64,000 nt of DNA, from assembly GCF_019091455.1 (NCBI RefSeq), contig NZ_JAGXJN010000002.1, positions 62,001-126,000 of the forward strand, written 5' to 3'. The notes below the pieces were generated by a model. The model saw only the letters and a list, made by a program, of their open reading frames with translations, made no database searches and was not told the DNA's origin. The DNA comes from Chitinophaga sp. GbtcB8. Its GTDB lineage: Bacteria > Bacteroidota > Bacteroidia > Chitinophagales > Chitinophagaceae. Below are positions 26,716 through 36,581 of this stretch, one piece after another. Positions within the stretch are counted from its first letter, which is position 1. The number at the start of each line of letters is the position of its first letter. The position numbers were made by a program, and so were the translations under genes.

Positions 26716-27436
26716 TACCTCCCGGGAAGCAGGCATAGAGCGGCTCTCCAGCACCAGCATATCATCCGTTACCAATCCGTACCATCTGGTGCTTCATTTT
26801 ATACGCCATGATATTGCGGAAGCAGCCACCCAATACGCCAGCGGGCAGCTGCTGGATGTAGGCTGCGGTAACAAACCCTATGAAGACCTGTTCAAAAACA
26901 GGGTAAGCAGCTATATTGGCTGTGATATTGTGCAAAGCAGTTTGAATGTAGTAGATAACCTGTGCCCGGCTAATGACTTATGTTATGGTGACCAGGCTTT
27001 TGATACTGTTTTTTCAACCCAGGTAATAGAACATGTGGCTGACCATCATGGAATGGTAAAGGAATCTTTCCGGGTATTAAAACCAGGCGGGCATGCTATT
27101 TTCACGGCTCCTTTTAACTGGGAGCTGCATGAAGAGCCGTACGACTTTTTCCGGTTCTCCAAACATGGCCTTAAATTCCTCTTTGAAAAATACGGGTTTG
27201 AGGTTATAAAGATCAAATCCAATGGGGGCAAATGGGCAGCTATCAGCCAGCTATGGTTAAATGTATTACTCTCTACCCGCAAATACCGCACGTTAAGGTC
27301 CCGCATTATTAAGCTGCTGTTCCTCCGTTTAAAACTCATTGTACCCTATAACCGTTTCTTCATCTGGCTGGATAAGCGTTATTTTGATGATGTGTTTACG
27401 CTGAATTATATTATAGTGGCGCGTAAGCCGCTGTAG
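26705..27436 (+). CDS. SAM-dependent methyltransferase (class I)
   Basis: A 243-residue class I methyltransferase with motif I LLDVGCGNKPYEDLF (Asp51), then FDTVFSTQVIEHVADHHGMVKE and FRVLKPGGHAIFTAP, the normal post-I motifs. It is the last gene of the three-gene operon and stops 2 bp before the convergent flippase gene ends. A role in modifying the glycan built by this cluster is inferred from position. It is not closely similar to the preceding methyltransferase. Confidence 0.85.
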   Translation: MQTDTSREAGIERLSSTSISSVTNPYHLVLHFIRHDIAEAATQYASGQLLDVGCGNKPYEDLFKNRVSSYIGCDIVQSSLNVVDNLCPANDLCYGDQAFDTVFSTQVIEHVADHHGMVKESFRVLKPGGHAIFTAPFNWELHEEPYDFFRFSKHGLKFLFEKYGFEVIKIKSNGGKWAAISQLWLNVLLSTRKYRTLRSRIIKLLFLRLKLIVPYNRFFIWLDKRYFDDVFTLNYIIVARKPL

Positions 27437-27438
27437 GC

Positions 27439-28941
27439 TTATCTTCCCAATACTCTTTTCACCCGTTCCAGGCCCAATGCATACAGGCGGTTCAGATCAT
27501 CTGATACCCTTAATGGAACAATGAGTGCTGCGCAAACAACCACATACACGGTGGATTGCACTATTGCATCCAGCAGGGCAGAATGCATATTTATGAAGGA
27601 ATGCGCCACCCAATAACCGATCACGGTAATAACAATCACCGCGGCATTGCGCCAGGTAAAAGGCTGCATCTTAAACTTCACCCATATGAATATATAACGT
27701 ATGAGGTTAAAGATGATGTAGGCTATGAGCGAGGCTGCTGCAGAACCGTCAATACCATATTTTTTAATGAGCAGGTAATTGAGCGGTATTAAGATACAAA
27801 GCAGCGCAGCGGTGGTAACCAGGTCTACTTTCCAGTAGCGGGAGGTTACAATGATCTGTGCATTTACGCCGGTGCCCAGCTCCACTATTTTGGTAAGGCC
27901 CAGTAATAACAATACGTTTTGTCCTGCCAGGTAAGAGCGGTTAATGTTCAATATCTCAAATGCATTGTGATAGTTGAGCCATATTAAGCCAAACAGGAAG
28001 CAGGAGAACAGCAGCATGTTCAACGCGGTTTTGCGGTAAATGCTTTCTATCCGCTTCATGTCCTTATCTTTCCAGGCCTGTGCAATAATAGGCACAGAAA
28101 CCGCTATGAGGCCACGTTGCGGCCCTTCCATGGTAGAGGTAATGTAAGAGGCAAAAGTAAAGATGCCGTTTTGTGCAAGTCCCAGTACGCTGCTGATAAT
28201 AAAGTTATCGAAGTTCTTGGCTAATATGGTAAACAAAGCCACCATGTAAACAAAGGCGCCCAGGGAGATCATTTTTTTACGCAGGCGGCGGGTAACCACG
28301 CTGGTTTTCAGCGCAAAGGAGATCTGTCCTTTGCGGTACAGGTAGATCAGCAGCCCCAGGAAAATAAATGCATATACGAAAGAGAACAGGTTAATAAAAC
28401 CTTCGTAGTTCAATACCTTAAACAGGAACAGGATAATCAGGAAAGAGGTGAACAGCCGCATGACCAGCTCTTTCTGAAAGTTAGCGGCTACCGATGAAAA
28501 GTGGTTCCAGGCCTGTGCTTCCAGCAGGGAAAACAGTAACAGGAATAAGCTGAGGGGGTAAACGGTATAAAAATATTTTATGAGCAGGGGGGAGTTGGTG
28601 CCGAATTTAGTTACTACCAGGTCTTTAAACAGGAAAGAGCACAGGCATACCGCTACAAAACCAATGATGGCTATAATGGTAGCTTTGCCAAACAGATCGC
28701 GCTTTTGCAGGGGAAGATTATCCCGGTAATAAGGATAAAAGCGGTATAATACAGGAAGGGTGCCCAGGTTGGCCAATGCAAAGAAGTATTGGGCTATATT
28801 CAGGAGAATGCCTATTAAGCCGTATTCTGCCGCGGTAAAATAGTGGCCGGTTGTAAAAAGCCAGGTATTAATTGCGCCTATAAAAAAGCCGGTGTATATA
28901 ATAAAGGAGGAAGTAATACTTTGTTTCCTGATTATGCCCAT
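27439..28941 (-). CDS. Wzx-type polysaccharide flippase
   Basis: The 500-residue inner-membrane protein belongs to the MOP/Wzx group that flips lipid-linked oligosaccharides to the periplasm. About 12-14 hydrophobic helices are visible, starting ITSSFIIYTGFFIGAINTWL, with the usual polysaccharide-synthase N-terminal pattern AEYGLIGILLNIAQYFFALANLGTLPVLYRF. The ATG at 28941 is preferred; a TTG ten codons upstream is only frame extension into the divergent promoter region. It is transcribed opposite to the flanking glycosyltransferase genes but clearly belongs to the same cluster. Confidence 0.9.
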   Translation of the reverse strand: MGIIRKQSITSSFIIYTGFFIGAINTWLFTTGHYFTAAEYGLIGILLNIAQYFFALANLGTLPVLYRFYPYYRDNLPLQKRDLFGKATIIAIIGFVAVCLCSFLFKDLVVTKFGTNSPLLIKYFYTVYPLSLFLLLFSLLEAQAWNHFSSVAANFQKELVMRLFTSFLIILFLFKVLNYEGFINLFSFVYAFIFLGLLIYLYRKGQISFALKTSVVTRRLRKKMISLGAFVYMVALFTILAKNFDNFIISSVLGLAQNGIFTFASYITSTMEGPQRGLIAVSVPIIAQAWKDKDMKRIESIYRKTALNMLLFSCFLFGLIWLNYHNAFEILNINRSYLAGQNVLLLLGLTKIVELGTGVNAQIIVTSRYWKVDLVTTAALLCILIPLNYLLIKKYGIDGSAAASLIAYIIFNLIRYIFIWVKFKMQPFTWRNAAVIVITVIGYWVAHSFINMHSALLDAIVQSTVYVVVCAALIVPLRVSDDLNRLYALGLERVKRVLGR

Positions 28942-29033
28942 TTTCCTGTTGCTTGGTTGTAAAGATGGCAAAAATCATGCATTATAGGAAAGTTTGTATT
29001 TTTAAGCTTTTTGGAATTTATTGTACTGTTATT

Positions 29034-29927
29034 ATGATCTCTGTTATCATCTGTTCTGCCGACAATGGCCGCATTGAAAAGGTAAAAGCCAATATAGCGG
29101 CTACCATTGGCGTACCGTATGAAATATTGGTGATCACCAATGCGAAGGAGCTGGGGGGCATTTGTAAAGGTTATAATACCGGGGCTGCGGAGGCAGCGTA
29201 TGATATTTTGTGCTTTGTGCATGATGATGTGACCTTTTTAACCCCAGAGTGGGGAGCAAGAACGGCCGCACATTTTGCACAGCAGGAGGCCCTGGGCCTT
29301 ATAGGGCTGGCCGGCAGCCGGTATAAAAGCGCGGCCATTTCCGGCTGGGCTACGGGGCAGCCGGCATTTGACTGCTGCAATATTTTCCAGGCAGGCAAAA
29401 GCGGCGCACCGCAGCGGGTATACCTGCACCCGGCAGGGCAGCCGGATAACCTGGTAAGCGTGCGTACCCTGGATGGCGTGTGGCTGTGCATGCGTAAAAC
29501 CGTGTGGCAGCAGTACCCTTTTGACGAGGAAAAGCTGCCGGGCTTCCATTTTTATGACCTGGACATCAGCCTGCGTGTATCCCAGCATTATATGACAGGC
29601 GTGGTGTTTGATATAGACCTTTTGCATGATTCCATGGGCAGCTTTGGCGAAGCATGGATCAATCATGCCATACATTTTCACCGCCATATTAACCAGGTGC
29701 CTTTACCAGCCCTGGCGCCGGGGGCAGCGGGGGAAGCTGCTGTAGCCACCGCGGAAAAAAAAGTAACCAGCTACTGGTTAAACCGTTTAATGAAAGAGCC
29801 AATTAGCGAAGCGGTACGCTGCAGGTGGATACTGGCTGCCGGCGCCTGGAAACAACCGGGCCGCTGGGCAGATGTAGGCAAGCTGCTGCTGTACCCTATT
29901 AAAAAAACACTGGAAAGGAGATCATGA
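29034..29927 (+). CDS. Glycosyltransferase-like protein (GT2-related)
   Basis: 297 residues from the ATG at 29034, where the typical family start MISVIICSADN occurs; an upstream extension to 28953 has no support. It shows a GT-A-like fold with VPYEILVITNAKELGGICKGYNTGAA and ILCFVHDDVTFLTPEW, where HDD replaces DxD, and a conserved GVWLCMRKTVW and FHFYDLDISLRV region. Relatives are annotated as GT2 or StrF-like proteins of polysaccharide loci. The stop overlaps the next GT2 start (ATGA), so 29034-31881 is one transcription unit. Donor and acceptor unknown. Confidence 0.8.
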   Translation: MISVIICSADNGRIEKVKANIAATIGVPYEILVITNAKELGGICKGYNTGAAEAAYDILCFVHDDVTFLTPEWGARTAAHFAQQEALGLIGLAGSRYKSAAISGWATGQPAFDCCNIFQAGKSGAPQRVYLHPAGQPDNLVSVRTLDGVWLCMRKTVWQQYPFDEEKLPGFHFYDLDISLRVSQHYMTGVVFDIDLLHDSMGSFGEAWINHAIHFHRHINQVPLPALAPGAAGEAAVATAEKKVTSYWLNRLMKEPISEAVRCRWILAAGAWKQPGRWADVGKLLLYPIKKTLERRS

Positions 29928-30871
29928 CCAATAGCAATATTAAAATATCTGTTTGCATACCGGCGTATAAGAACCCGGAGTTCCTGCTGCGGGCGCTGGC
30001 ATCGCTGGCTACGCAGCAGTGCAGCAGCTGGGAAGTAATTATTACGGACGACAGCCCGGATGAAAGCGTACACCAGGTGGTACAACAGTTCCAGCAGCAG
30101 CTGCCCATACAGTATTATAAGAACACCCCGGCGCATGGCATGCCGGCCAACTGGAATACCTGCTACGATAAAGCCAGCGGCGCCTATATTAAAATATTAC
30201 ATGATGATGATTGGCTGGCGCAGCCGCAGGCCCTGGAAAAAATGGCTGCTGCGCTGGATGCCAACCCTGACTGTGATTTTGTATATACCGCCTATAGCAA
30301 TCATTACCTGCAAACCGGCGATATTGAAGATGTGCATTGTAATGCCTTTTACCAGCGGCTGTTACAGCAATCGCCCGTGAACCTGTTCCAGCGCAATTTT
30401 ATAGGACCGCCCAGCGTTATTATGCACCGCAACAAACCCGCTTACCGGTATGATGTAAAGACCCGCTGGGTGGTGGACATTGACTTTTATATGCAGGTAT
30501 TACAGGCCAATCCGAAGTTTGTGTATATAGATGAAGTGCTGGTGAATGTTGGTATCAGCGGGGAGCAGATCACGCGCGACTGCTTTCGGGTACGGGAGGT
30601 GGAGATACCGGAGAACTTTTATTTACTGCGCAAATTCTCCTTAAAAGCGCTGAATGATATTTACGTATATGATTTTTTCTGGCGTATGCTGCGCAACCTG
30701 GAAATAAGGCAGGTGGCAGACCTGCGCTCATCCGGGCTGGAAGGGGATATTCCTGTTCCTGTGCGGCAAATGATCACTTTACAAAGGCAGTTTCCCTTGC
30801 GTGTGCTGCGGATAGGCGTTATATCCAAGCTGCTGATGACCTTCTCCTATTTATTCCGTAAAAGGCTATAA
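29924..30871 (+). CDS. Family 2 glycosyltransferase
   Basis: A 315-residue GT2 enzyme. It opens KISVCIPAYKNPEFLLRALASLATQ, then VIITDDSPDES, and has the metal-binding stretch YIKILHDDDWLAQ near residue 95. The central region TRWVVDIDFYMQVL is the acceptor-side motif of this group. It overlaps the previous gene by 4 bp and is 5 bp from the next glycosyltransferase gene. It should add one sugar to the repeat unit assembled by this cluster. Confidence 0.9.
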   Translation: MTNSNIKISVCIPAYKNPEFLLRALASLATQQCSSWEVIITDDSPDESVHQVVQQFQQQLPIQYYKNTPAHGMPANWNTCYDKASGAYIKILHDDDWLAQPQALEKMAAALDANPDCDFVYTAYSNHYLQTGDIEDVHCNAFYQRLLQQSPVNLFQRNFIGPPSVIMHRNKPAYRYDVKTRWVVDIDFYMQVLQANPKFVYIDEVLVNVGISGEQITRDCFRVREVEIPENFYLLRKFSLKALNDIYVYDFFWRMLRNLEIRQVADLRSSGLEGDIPVPVRQMITLQRQFPLRVLRIGVISKLLMTFSYLFRKRL

Positions 30872-30876
30872 CCAGT

Positions 30877-31881
30877 ATGGACCTTTCAATTATTATTGTT
30901 AATTATAAAAGCGCCGCCCTGATACTGGACTGCATACAATCCATTATACAGCAAACCACCGCTATCAGCTACGAAATTATTGTGGTGGATAATGATTCAC
31001 AGGATAACAGCGAGCAGGTGATACTACAGCAATACCCGCAGGTACGCTGGCTGCAAATGGGCTACAACGCCGGGTTTTCCCGTGGCAATAATGCCGGTTT
31101 ACGTATAGCCCATGGCGATATGCTGCTGCTGCTGAACCCTGATACAATTGTACTGGACCATGCGCTGGATGGTTGTGTAAGCCGCTTCCGCGCTTCTGAC
31201 TACGCTGCCTGCGCAGTGCAGCTGTTAAACCCGGATGGCAGCCCGCAGATAACCGGTAATTACTTTATGAAAGGGGGATTAAATCACCTGCTGCCATTGC
31301 CTTACTGGGGCGGTTTCTTGCGCTGGCTGGGTTATGCGCTGCAAACCAAAGTACCTAATGTACGCGTTGCTGAAACGGAGCAGATGGTGGACTGGATCAA
31401 CGGCGCTTACCTGATGGTGAAAAAAAGCACGGTTGAAAAAGCGGGGCTGATGGATGAGGACTTTTTCCTGTATGCAGAAGAAACGGAATGGTGCAGCCGT
31501 ATTAAAAAAGTAGGGCAGCTGGTGGTGTATGGCGACCTGCATGTGATACACCTGCAGGGTGAAAGCGCCAATGCTGCTTTTGAAACCAATGATAAAGGTT
31601 ATTATGACCTGTATAGCCGCAAAGGTTTTCAGCTGATGCTTTCCAACCACCTGCGGGTGCGCAAGCAGTACGGGGTACTATGGTTCTTTATACTGTTATT
31701 TAATTATACTTTTGCTGTGCCGGTGGCCTTTATATGCAGCTTTATAGGGAATGCAGCCAGGTTACGGAACCCGTTTAAGCTATGGCCTAAAACAGGGCAG
31801 CTGGCAGGGAATGTAGGCCGGCTTTGGGCTATTGCTCCTACCATCATACGCAATAAACCGCACTTTTATAAAGTGTTGTAA
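30877..31881 (+). CDS. Family 2 glycosyltransferase (rhamnosyltransferase-like)
   Basis: A 334-residue GT2 enzyme with DLSIIIVNYKSAALILDCIQSI, EIIVVDNDSQDN, NAGFSRGNNAGLRIAHGDMLLLLNPDT and the C-terminal block GAYLMVKKSTVEKAGLMDEDFFLYAEETEWCSRIKK, which is the pattern of dTDP-rhamnosyltransferase-like enzymes. A hydrophobic C-terminal segment (FFILLFNYTFAVPVAFICSF) suggests membrane association. It is the last gene of the three-glycosyltransferase operon. The rhamnose specificity is only a family tendency. Confidence 0.88.
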   Translation: MDLSIIIVNYKSAALILDCIQSIIQQTTAISYEIIVVDNDSQDNSEQVILQQYPQVRWLQMGYNAGFSRGNNAGLRIAHGDMLLLLNPDTIVLDHALDGCVSRFRASDYAACAVQLLNPDGSPQITGNYFMKGGLNHLLPLPYWGGFLRWLGYALQTKVPNVRVAETEQMVDWINGAYLMVKKSTVEKAGLMDEDFFLYAEETEWCSRIKKVGQLVVYGDLHVIHLQGESANAAFETNDKGYYDLYSRKGFQLMLSNHLRVRKQYGVLWFFILLFNYTFAVPVAFICSFIGNAARLRNPFKLWPKTGQLAGNVGRLWAIAPTIIRNKPHFYKVL

Positions 31882-31910
31882 TTGAGTATTTAGTAAATAT
31901 TGTATCTTTG
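31882..31910 (+). promoter_or_regulatory. Promoter of the methyltransferase gene at 31972
   Basis: TTG at 31882-31884, an 18-bp spacer and TATCTTTG at 31903-31910 match the Bacteroidota consensus, followed by a leader of about 55 bp. It separates this gene from the upstream glycosyltransferase operon. Confidence 0.7.
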
Positions 31911-31971
31911 AATTATATGTAGTTAGTAATAATATTTAATTGTAGCCAACAATAATCCATTTAAAACATCT

Positions 31972-32799
31972 ATGAAATTCACCGCACACAACATTTTGCT
32001 GAACAACGGCCAAAAAACCATGGGAGATGATTCCATTTTATTGTCGGACAGCGCTGTTTGGTCATCTATAAAAAAGACCGTTGATCTCTTTATTCCCCCA
32101 ACAGCAGGCGACAGAAGCAAGATGCGCGTGGTAGACCTGGGCTGCCTGGAAGGCGGTTATGCTGCTGAATTTGCGAGAATGGGTTTTGATAGCCTGGGTA
32201 TTGAAGCAAGGGCTGAGAACATAGAGAATTGTAACTACGTAAAGGATAACCTGGGCCTTTCCAACTTAAACTTTGCGCAGGATGATGTGCGGAACATGGG
32301 CAACTACGGCAAATTTGATATTACGCTTTGTTATGGCCTGCTGTACCATCTGAACGATCCTGCACAGTTCCTGAAACTGATCAGCGAGTGCACTACCAAA
32401 ATGTTGCTGTTAAATACGCATTTTGCACCGGAAAGAGATGTACGCTATCAGCTGGGGCCTTTAAATAAATATTTTATAGCGCCTATCCAGAAACGTACGC
32501 GCTTATTTGAACACCAGTATAACTACCGCCTGTCGCCCATTACAGAGAATGAAGGTTATAAGGGCCGCTGGTTTAAGGAATGGACCCCGGGCACTAAAAA
32601 AGAGAAGATAGAAAAGCTGCTGTGGGCTTCCTATAACAACCACCGCTCTTTCTGGCTAACGAAAAAAGAGCTTACCAAAGCAATGCATGCCGCCGGGTTT
32701 AACAGTGTATTTGAACAATTTGACTACACCGGTGACCTTTTCCGCGAAAACTATACGCAGTATTACAACCGTACCATGTTCGTAGCTATAAAACACTAA
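31972..32799 (+). CDS. SAM-dependent methyltransferase (class I)
   Basis: A 275-residue methyltransferase with motif I RVVDLGCLEGGYAAEFARMG (Asp55), an acidic second-strand end SLGIEARAENIENC, and FDITLCYGLLYHLNDP. The last segment resembles the tRNA cmoB/FkbM-like and polysaccharide O-methyltransferase groups. Its promoter is separate from the preceding operon. It ends 8 bp before the convergent GT4 gene. Substrate unknown; glycan modification is inferred from position. Confidence 0.8.
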   Translation: MKFTAHNILLNNGQKTMGDDSILLSDSAVWSSIKKTVDLFIPPTAGDRSKMRVVDLGCLEGGYAAEFARMGFDSLGIEARAENIENCNYVKDNLGLSNLNFAQDDVRNMGNYGKFDITLCYGLLYHLNDPAQFLKLISECTTKMLLLNTHFAPERDVRYQLGPLNKYFIAPIQKRTRLFEHQYNYRLSPITENEGYKGRWFKEWTPGTKKEKIEKLLWASYNNHRSFWLTKKELTKAMHAAGFNSVFEQFDYTGDLFRENYTQYYNRTMFVAIKH

Positions 32800-32807
32800 G
32801 TATATTA

Positions 32808-33938
32808 TTAAGGGCGGGCTGTAAGGGCCTGCATCACAGCGGAAGCATCCCTTGCAATATTAGTATTGCTGTAATATTCAAAGAAAGAAGGGGGAGTAGC
32901 TTCCGCTGTATTATTTTGCTGCAGCATAAGCGTTATGAACTGCTGCCAGTCATTATCCGGCGCTACCAGCAGCTTATTGCCACATACGTTTGTATTTACA
33001 CCTATGGCCCCGCTGGCGGTAGATACCACTGTTTTCTGCCATGCTAGTGCTTCCAGCACCTTGGTTTTTACACCACCACCTTCCATTACGGGATTAATGA
33101 ACACATCTGCTGCTGCAAAGTACTCCCCGATATCATTTACAAAACCAGTGTACATAACACTGCCATTAGTAGCTTTTACCTGGGCCGCCAGCTCAGCTGG
33201 TAAACCTTTTCCGCTAATAAGTATTACATAAGGGGAGGCTGCTGTTTTTTGCAGCAAAGGATCTATATCCGTTAATATTTTGCGCACGGCCTGCTGGTTG
33301 GGCTGGTAGCCCAGCGCCCCGTTAAAGTAAAAAATAGTGCTGTTGGATGGTATATTATGGCGCGTGCAAACCTGTGCGCGCAAGGCAGCAGGATTGGTAA
33401 CAGCCGGTGGCGCTGTAATACCATAAGGGGCTACGCTTACCTTTTGCGGATCCAGGCCGTATTCCTGAATGGCGGTATCAGCATCTTCCCGGCTAATGAA
33501 AAAGCTGTGGGCTGCTTTGCGGTGTACCCATTTTTCATAGGCCCATAACAGTGACCACCATTTTTTGCCCATGCTGCGGAAACGGGCTGCTTCTATATTG
33601 TGGGAATGTACTATAAACCTGCGGCCGGTGCGTGCCTGCAGCCATACGGCCATCCATCCCATGTAGGGATGCTCTATTTGCAGCAGCTGCACATTTTTTT
33701 GCCGGATAGCTTTTGCCAGCTGACCTGCATAAAAAATATTGAGATAACGGGTACGGCTATTGGTAAACAGCGGCCATAGTGCATAGGGCAAAGGCCCTTC
33801 TGCCTGGTTGGCCTGCACAGATACCACGGTAAGCCGGCAATAATGCGCCAGGGCTGCATAATAACCAGCTATGAATAACTCGCCCCCTTTCCTGGCTGGC
33901 AGGTATGGGTAAGGCGCGATACTCAATACATGCATCAT
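32808..33938 (-). CDS. Family 4 glycosyltransferase
   Basis: A 376-residue GT-B enzyme. The N-terminal domain starts HVLSIAPYPYLPARKGGELFIAGYYAAL with the Gly-rich acceptor loop. The C-terminal domain has IFYFNGALGYQPNQQAV and the family-4 donor site VFINPVMEGGGVKTKVLEALAWQKTVVSTASGAIGV, with the E(x7)E-like arrangement. Its start codon overlaps the YfhO stop (ATGA), so the two genes are cotranscribed from about 36448. It probably elongates the same surface glycan as the neighbouring GT2 enzymes. Confidence 0.9.
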   Translation of the reverse strand: MMHVLSIAPYPYLPARKGGELFIAGYYAALAHYCRLTVVSVQANQAEGPLPYALWPLFTNSRTRYLNIFYAGQLAKAIRQKNVQLLQIEHPYMGWMAVWLQARTGRRFIVHSHNIEAARFRSMGKKWWSLLWAYEKWVHRKAAHSFFISREDADTAIQEYGLDPQKVSVAPYGITAPPAVTNPAALRAQVCTRHNIPSNSTIFYFNGALGYQPNQQAVRKILTDIDPLLQKTAASPYVILISGKGLPAELAAQVKATNGSVMYTGFVNDIGEYFAAADVFINPVMEGGGVKTKVLEALAWQKTVVSTASGAIGVNTNVCGNKLLVAPDNDWQQFITLMLQQNNTAEATPPSFFEYYSNTNIARDASAVMQALTARP

Positions 33939-36448
33939 GCCGGAACCGCTTTTTTGCGCTGCTGTATAATGTACAATGCAAACGAGCCGATAATAAGCAC
34001 CATCATCACTACAAAGCTGAACAGGGATATTTTAATACCTGCGTAATAAGATACCGGTTCAAACTTAAACTCAATGGTGTGCTTACCGGCAGGTACCAGC
34101 ATACCGCGCAGCGCATAGTTCACGCGGGCGTAGGGCGCCTTTTGACCGTCTATAAAGGCATTCCAGCCTTTTTCATAATATACTTCAGAGAACACGGCAA
34201 ACTGTGGGGTGGCCGCGTTGTATTCGTAAGAGATGGTGTTCAGATTATTGGCAATTAAATGAATGCTGGCAGCAGAATCATACACCGGTTCGCTTTTCAC
34301 ATCTGCTTTATAACGCTGGTCTATTATCACGGTATCTTTGGGATCAAAGTGGTCCATTGCACTCATTTCCGCATCAGCATTCGGCACCCACTGGATATGT
34401 TTTACAAACCATGCATTGCCCAGCGCATCCGGGTTGCGGGCCACGGTAGGCCCGTTCTGGCCGGACTGTATTACGTACTTGGTATTGAGCATGTTCAGCA
34501 CCTGTATGTTGTTCTTGCTGATCTGGCGTTCGATGAGATCTAAGTACAGCTGCAGCTTGGCTGCGTGGTAACCGCCTACACTTTTGTGGAAGTAGGAGGT
34601 CATGGCATCATTAAACGGACCACTGGGAGCAGTGAGGTTAAATACCCGGTAGTAGGGATCTTTATCCTGTAATATTTGCTGATCGGCTGCTGTGGGCTGG
34701 AATGGATCGCCGTAGCTGGCTTCATCCATAAAATCATCGCTGCTCAGGTAACGTTTATCTACCTGCAACAGGTCAAACAGCACTAATACTACTACGCCGC
34801 CTATGAGTAAATTCTTATTCAGCTTACCTGACAGGAAAAACCATAAGAGGCCGAATACCAGGCCGGTGAGCACCAGGGAGCGGAATACATCATTGCGGTA
34901 CAGGGTAGCACGGTCTTCCCGCAGGGCTTTCATCATACTTTCCACGATCGCATTATCGCCCCGCGCCATTTGCGTAAGCTGTGACTGGAACTGGTTATCG
35001 GTACCGGGTGTTTCCGGGTTATTGGAAAAGTTGGTGTAAGACAGGGAGGTGGATGCCAGCAGCAACAATACCAGAATGCCGCTGGTGATCATGCCGGTGA
35101 ACTTCAGTTTTTTAAGCAGCTCTGCTTTGGGCAGCTGGCTGGTGATGAGCTCATTCAGGCCCATTACGGCCAGCACCGCAAAAGTGAGCTGCGGGAAAAT
35201 GAGCGCCTGTGAAGGTGCGCGGAACTTGCTGTAAAAAGGTAAATGATCAAACAGGAAATAGTTGAAAGCTGCAAAGTTGCTGCCCCAGGCCAGGAAAATA
35301 CCGAACACCGTTACTGCTACCAGCCACCACTTATGCCAGGACTTTATGAGGAACAGGGCCAGTATTGCCAGGAAACATACTACAATACCCAGGTATACCG
35401 GGCCGCTGGTGCCCAGCAGGGACTGATCGCCCCAATATAAAGGCCAGTGTTTGATCATATTTTCAGCCTGTACGGCGGGTACGCCCATGGCAGACAGCTG
35501 CTTATAAGTTTCCGAACCGGTACTTAATTCGCCGCCGGAGCTGCCACCGTAAATGTTAGGCGCCATCAGGGTAAAGGTTTCAAACTTGCCATAGCTCCAC
35601 TGGAAGGCATAATCTTTATCCAGGCCGCCGGCCGTTTTATTGCCTTCCTGCCCGGGCAGCGGTGTAAGCTCTGACTTACCACCCCGGTTACTGGCATGGG
35701 AATATTCGTAGGTGGTCCATAAACGCATGGCGTTATAGCTCATACCTACCAATACGGCTGCCAGCACTACTCCGGAGGAGATGAGCAGGTGTTTATAATC
35801 CTTTTCACGAATGGTGATCACTGCAAATACGATGGCAATAACGGCCAGCAGTAAAAAGAAGTAATACGTGATCTGCAGGTGATTGGCTTCTATAAAATAA
35901 CCTAAAAATAATGCGGTGAGGCCCGCGCCTAAGAGGTATTGCCGCCTGAGCACCAGCATTATACCGGCTATTACGCCCGGTAAATAGGCCAGGGCTACGG
36001 ACTTGGTATCATGCCCTGCTGAGAGGATGATGGGCATATAACTGGAATAGGCGTACGCTACTGCGCCAATGAAACCTATCCAGGGATTTACCCGCAGCAC
36101 GATGCATAAAATATAAAAAGTTAACGCTGCCAGGAACAATACGTTAATAGGTTTAGGCAGGTTGAGTGTTAATATGATAGGGATGATCTGCCCATAGTTG
36201 TAGGGGCTTTCTGAAGAGATCTGGTAAGTGGGCATACCACCGAACATGCTGGTGGTCCACAGGGGGGTAATACCATGTTTTTCCTTGTAATCCAATGATT
36301 CTTTGGCCATGCCTTTCCATTGAATTACATCGCTTTGGCCTAATACTTTGCCATCCAGGGCGGGTTTGCAATACAGCACTGCCAGTACCAGAAATGCCAC
36401 CACTACTATAATGTGCGGCAAAAGCGTTTTCAGCCAGTTATTCTTCAT
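33935..36448 (-). CDS. YfhO family membrane protein
   Basis: The 837-residue polytopic protein matches the YfhO family, GT-C-like membrane proteins proposed to move sugars from a lipid carrier onto envelope glycans. After the first transmembrane helix (LLPHIIVVVAFLVLAVLYC) comes a periplasmic loop with acidic residues (GQSDVIQWKGMAKESLDY), the likely catalytic region. About 12 more helices follow, then a large C-terminal domain with PYARVNYALRGMLVPAGKHTIEFKF before the last helix. It heads an operon with the GT4 gene. The upstream gap to 36582 holds a heptad-type palindrome. Confidence 0.88.
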   Translation of the reverse strand: MKNNWLKTLLPHIIVVVAFLVLAVLYCKPALDGKVLGQSDVIQWKGMAKESLDYKEKHGITPLWTTSMFGGMPTYQISSESPYNYGQIIPIILTLNLPKPINVLFLAALTFYILCIVLRVNPWIGFIGAVAYAYSSYMPIILSAGHDTKSVALAYLPGVIAGIMLVLRRQYLLGAGLTALFLGYFIEANHLQITYYFFLLLAVIAIVFAVITIREKDYKHLLISSGVVLAAVLVGMSYNAMRLWTTYEYSHASNRGGKSELTPLPGQEGNKTAGGLDKDYAFQWSYGKFETFTLMAPNIYGGSSGGELSTGSETYKQLSAMGVPAVQAENMIKHWPLYWGDQSLLGTSGPVYLGIVVCFLAILALFLIKSWHKWWLVAVTVFGIFLAWGSNFAAFNYFLFDHLPFYSKFRAPSQALIFPQLTFAVLAVMGLNELITSQLPKAELLKKLKFTGMITSGILVLLLLASTSLSYTNFSNNPETPGTDNQFQSQLTQMARGDNAIVESMMKALREDRATLYRNDVFRSLVLTGLVFGLLWFFLSGKLNKNLLIGGVVVLVLFDLLQVDKRYLSSDDFMDEASYGDPFQPTAADQQILQDKDPYYRVFNLTAPSGPFNDAMTSYFHKSVGGYHAAKLQLYLDLIERQISKNNIQVLNMLNTKYVIQSGQNGPTVARNPDALGNAWFVKHIQWVPNADAEMSAMDHFDPKDTVIIDQRYKADVKSEPVYDSAASIHLIANNLNTISYEYNAATPQFAVFSEVYYEKGWNAFIDGQKAPYARVNYALRGMLVPAGKHTIEFKFEPVSYYAGIKISLFSFVVMMVLIIGSFALYIIQQRKKAVPA

Positions 36449-36498
36449 ATTTATGGTAAGCTTTTAAAACAGATAAGTAGCAAATATATTATTTAAAG

Positions 36499-36560
36499 TT
36501 CATAGTTGTTAGTAGTCAAGGGGTCTATGGCCGATGGTCCACCGGCTATAGACTATTCAC
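36499..36560. repeat. Heptad-word palindrome between divergent genes (locus K)
   Basis: Words such as AGTTCAT, AGTTGTT, then GGTCTAT, GGCCGAT, GGTCCAC, CGGCTAT and AGACTAT follow in 7-bp steps. The inner part forms a hairpin GTCTATGGCCG/CGGCTATAGAC (36523-36533 with 36543-36553) with one G-T pair and a 9-base loop. It sits between the divergent yfhO-like gene and the small membrane protein gene. Confidence 0.65.
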
Positions 36561-36581
36561 TAATATTACTATTTTCGCTGC

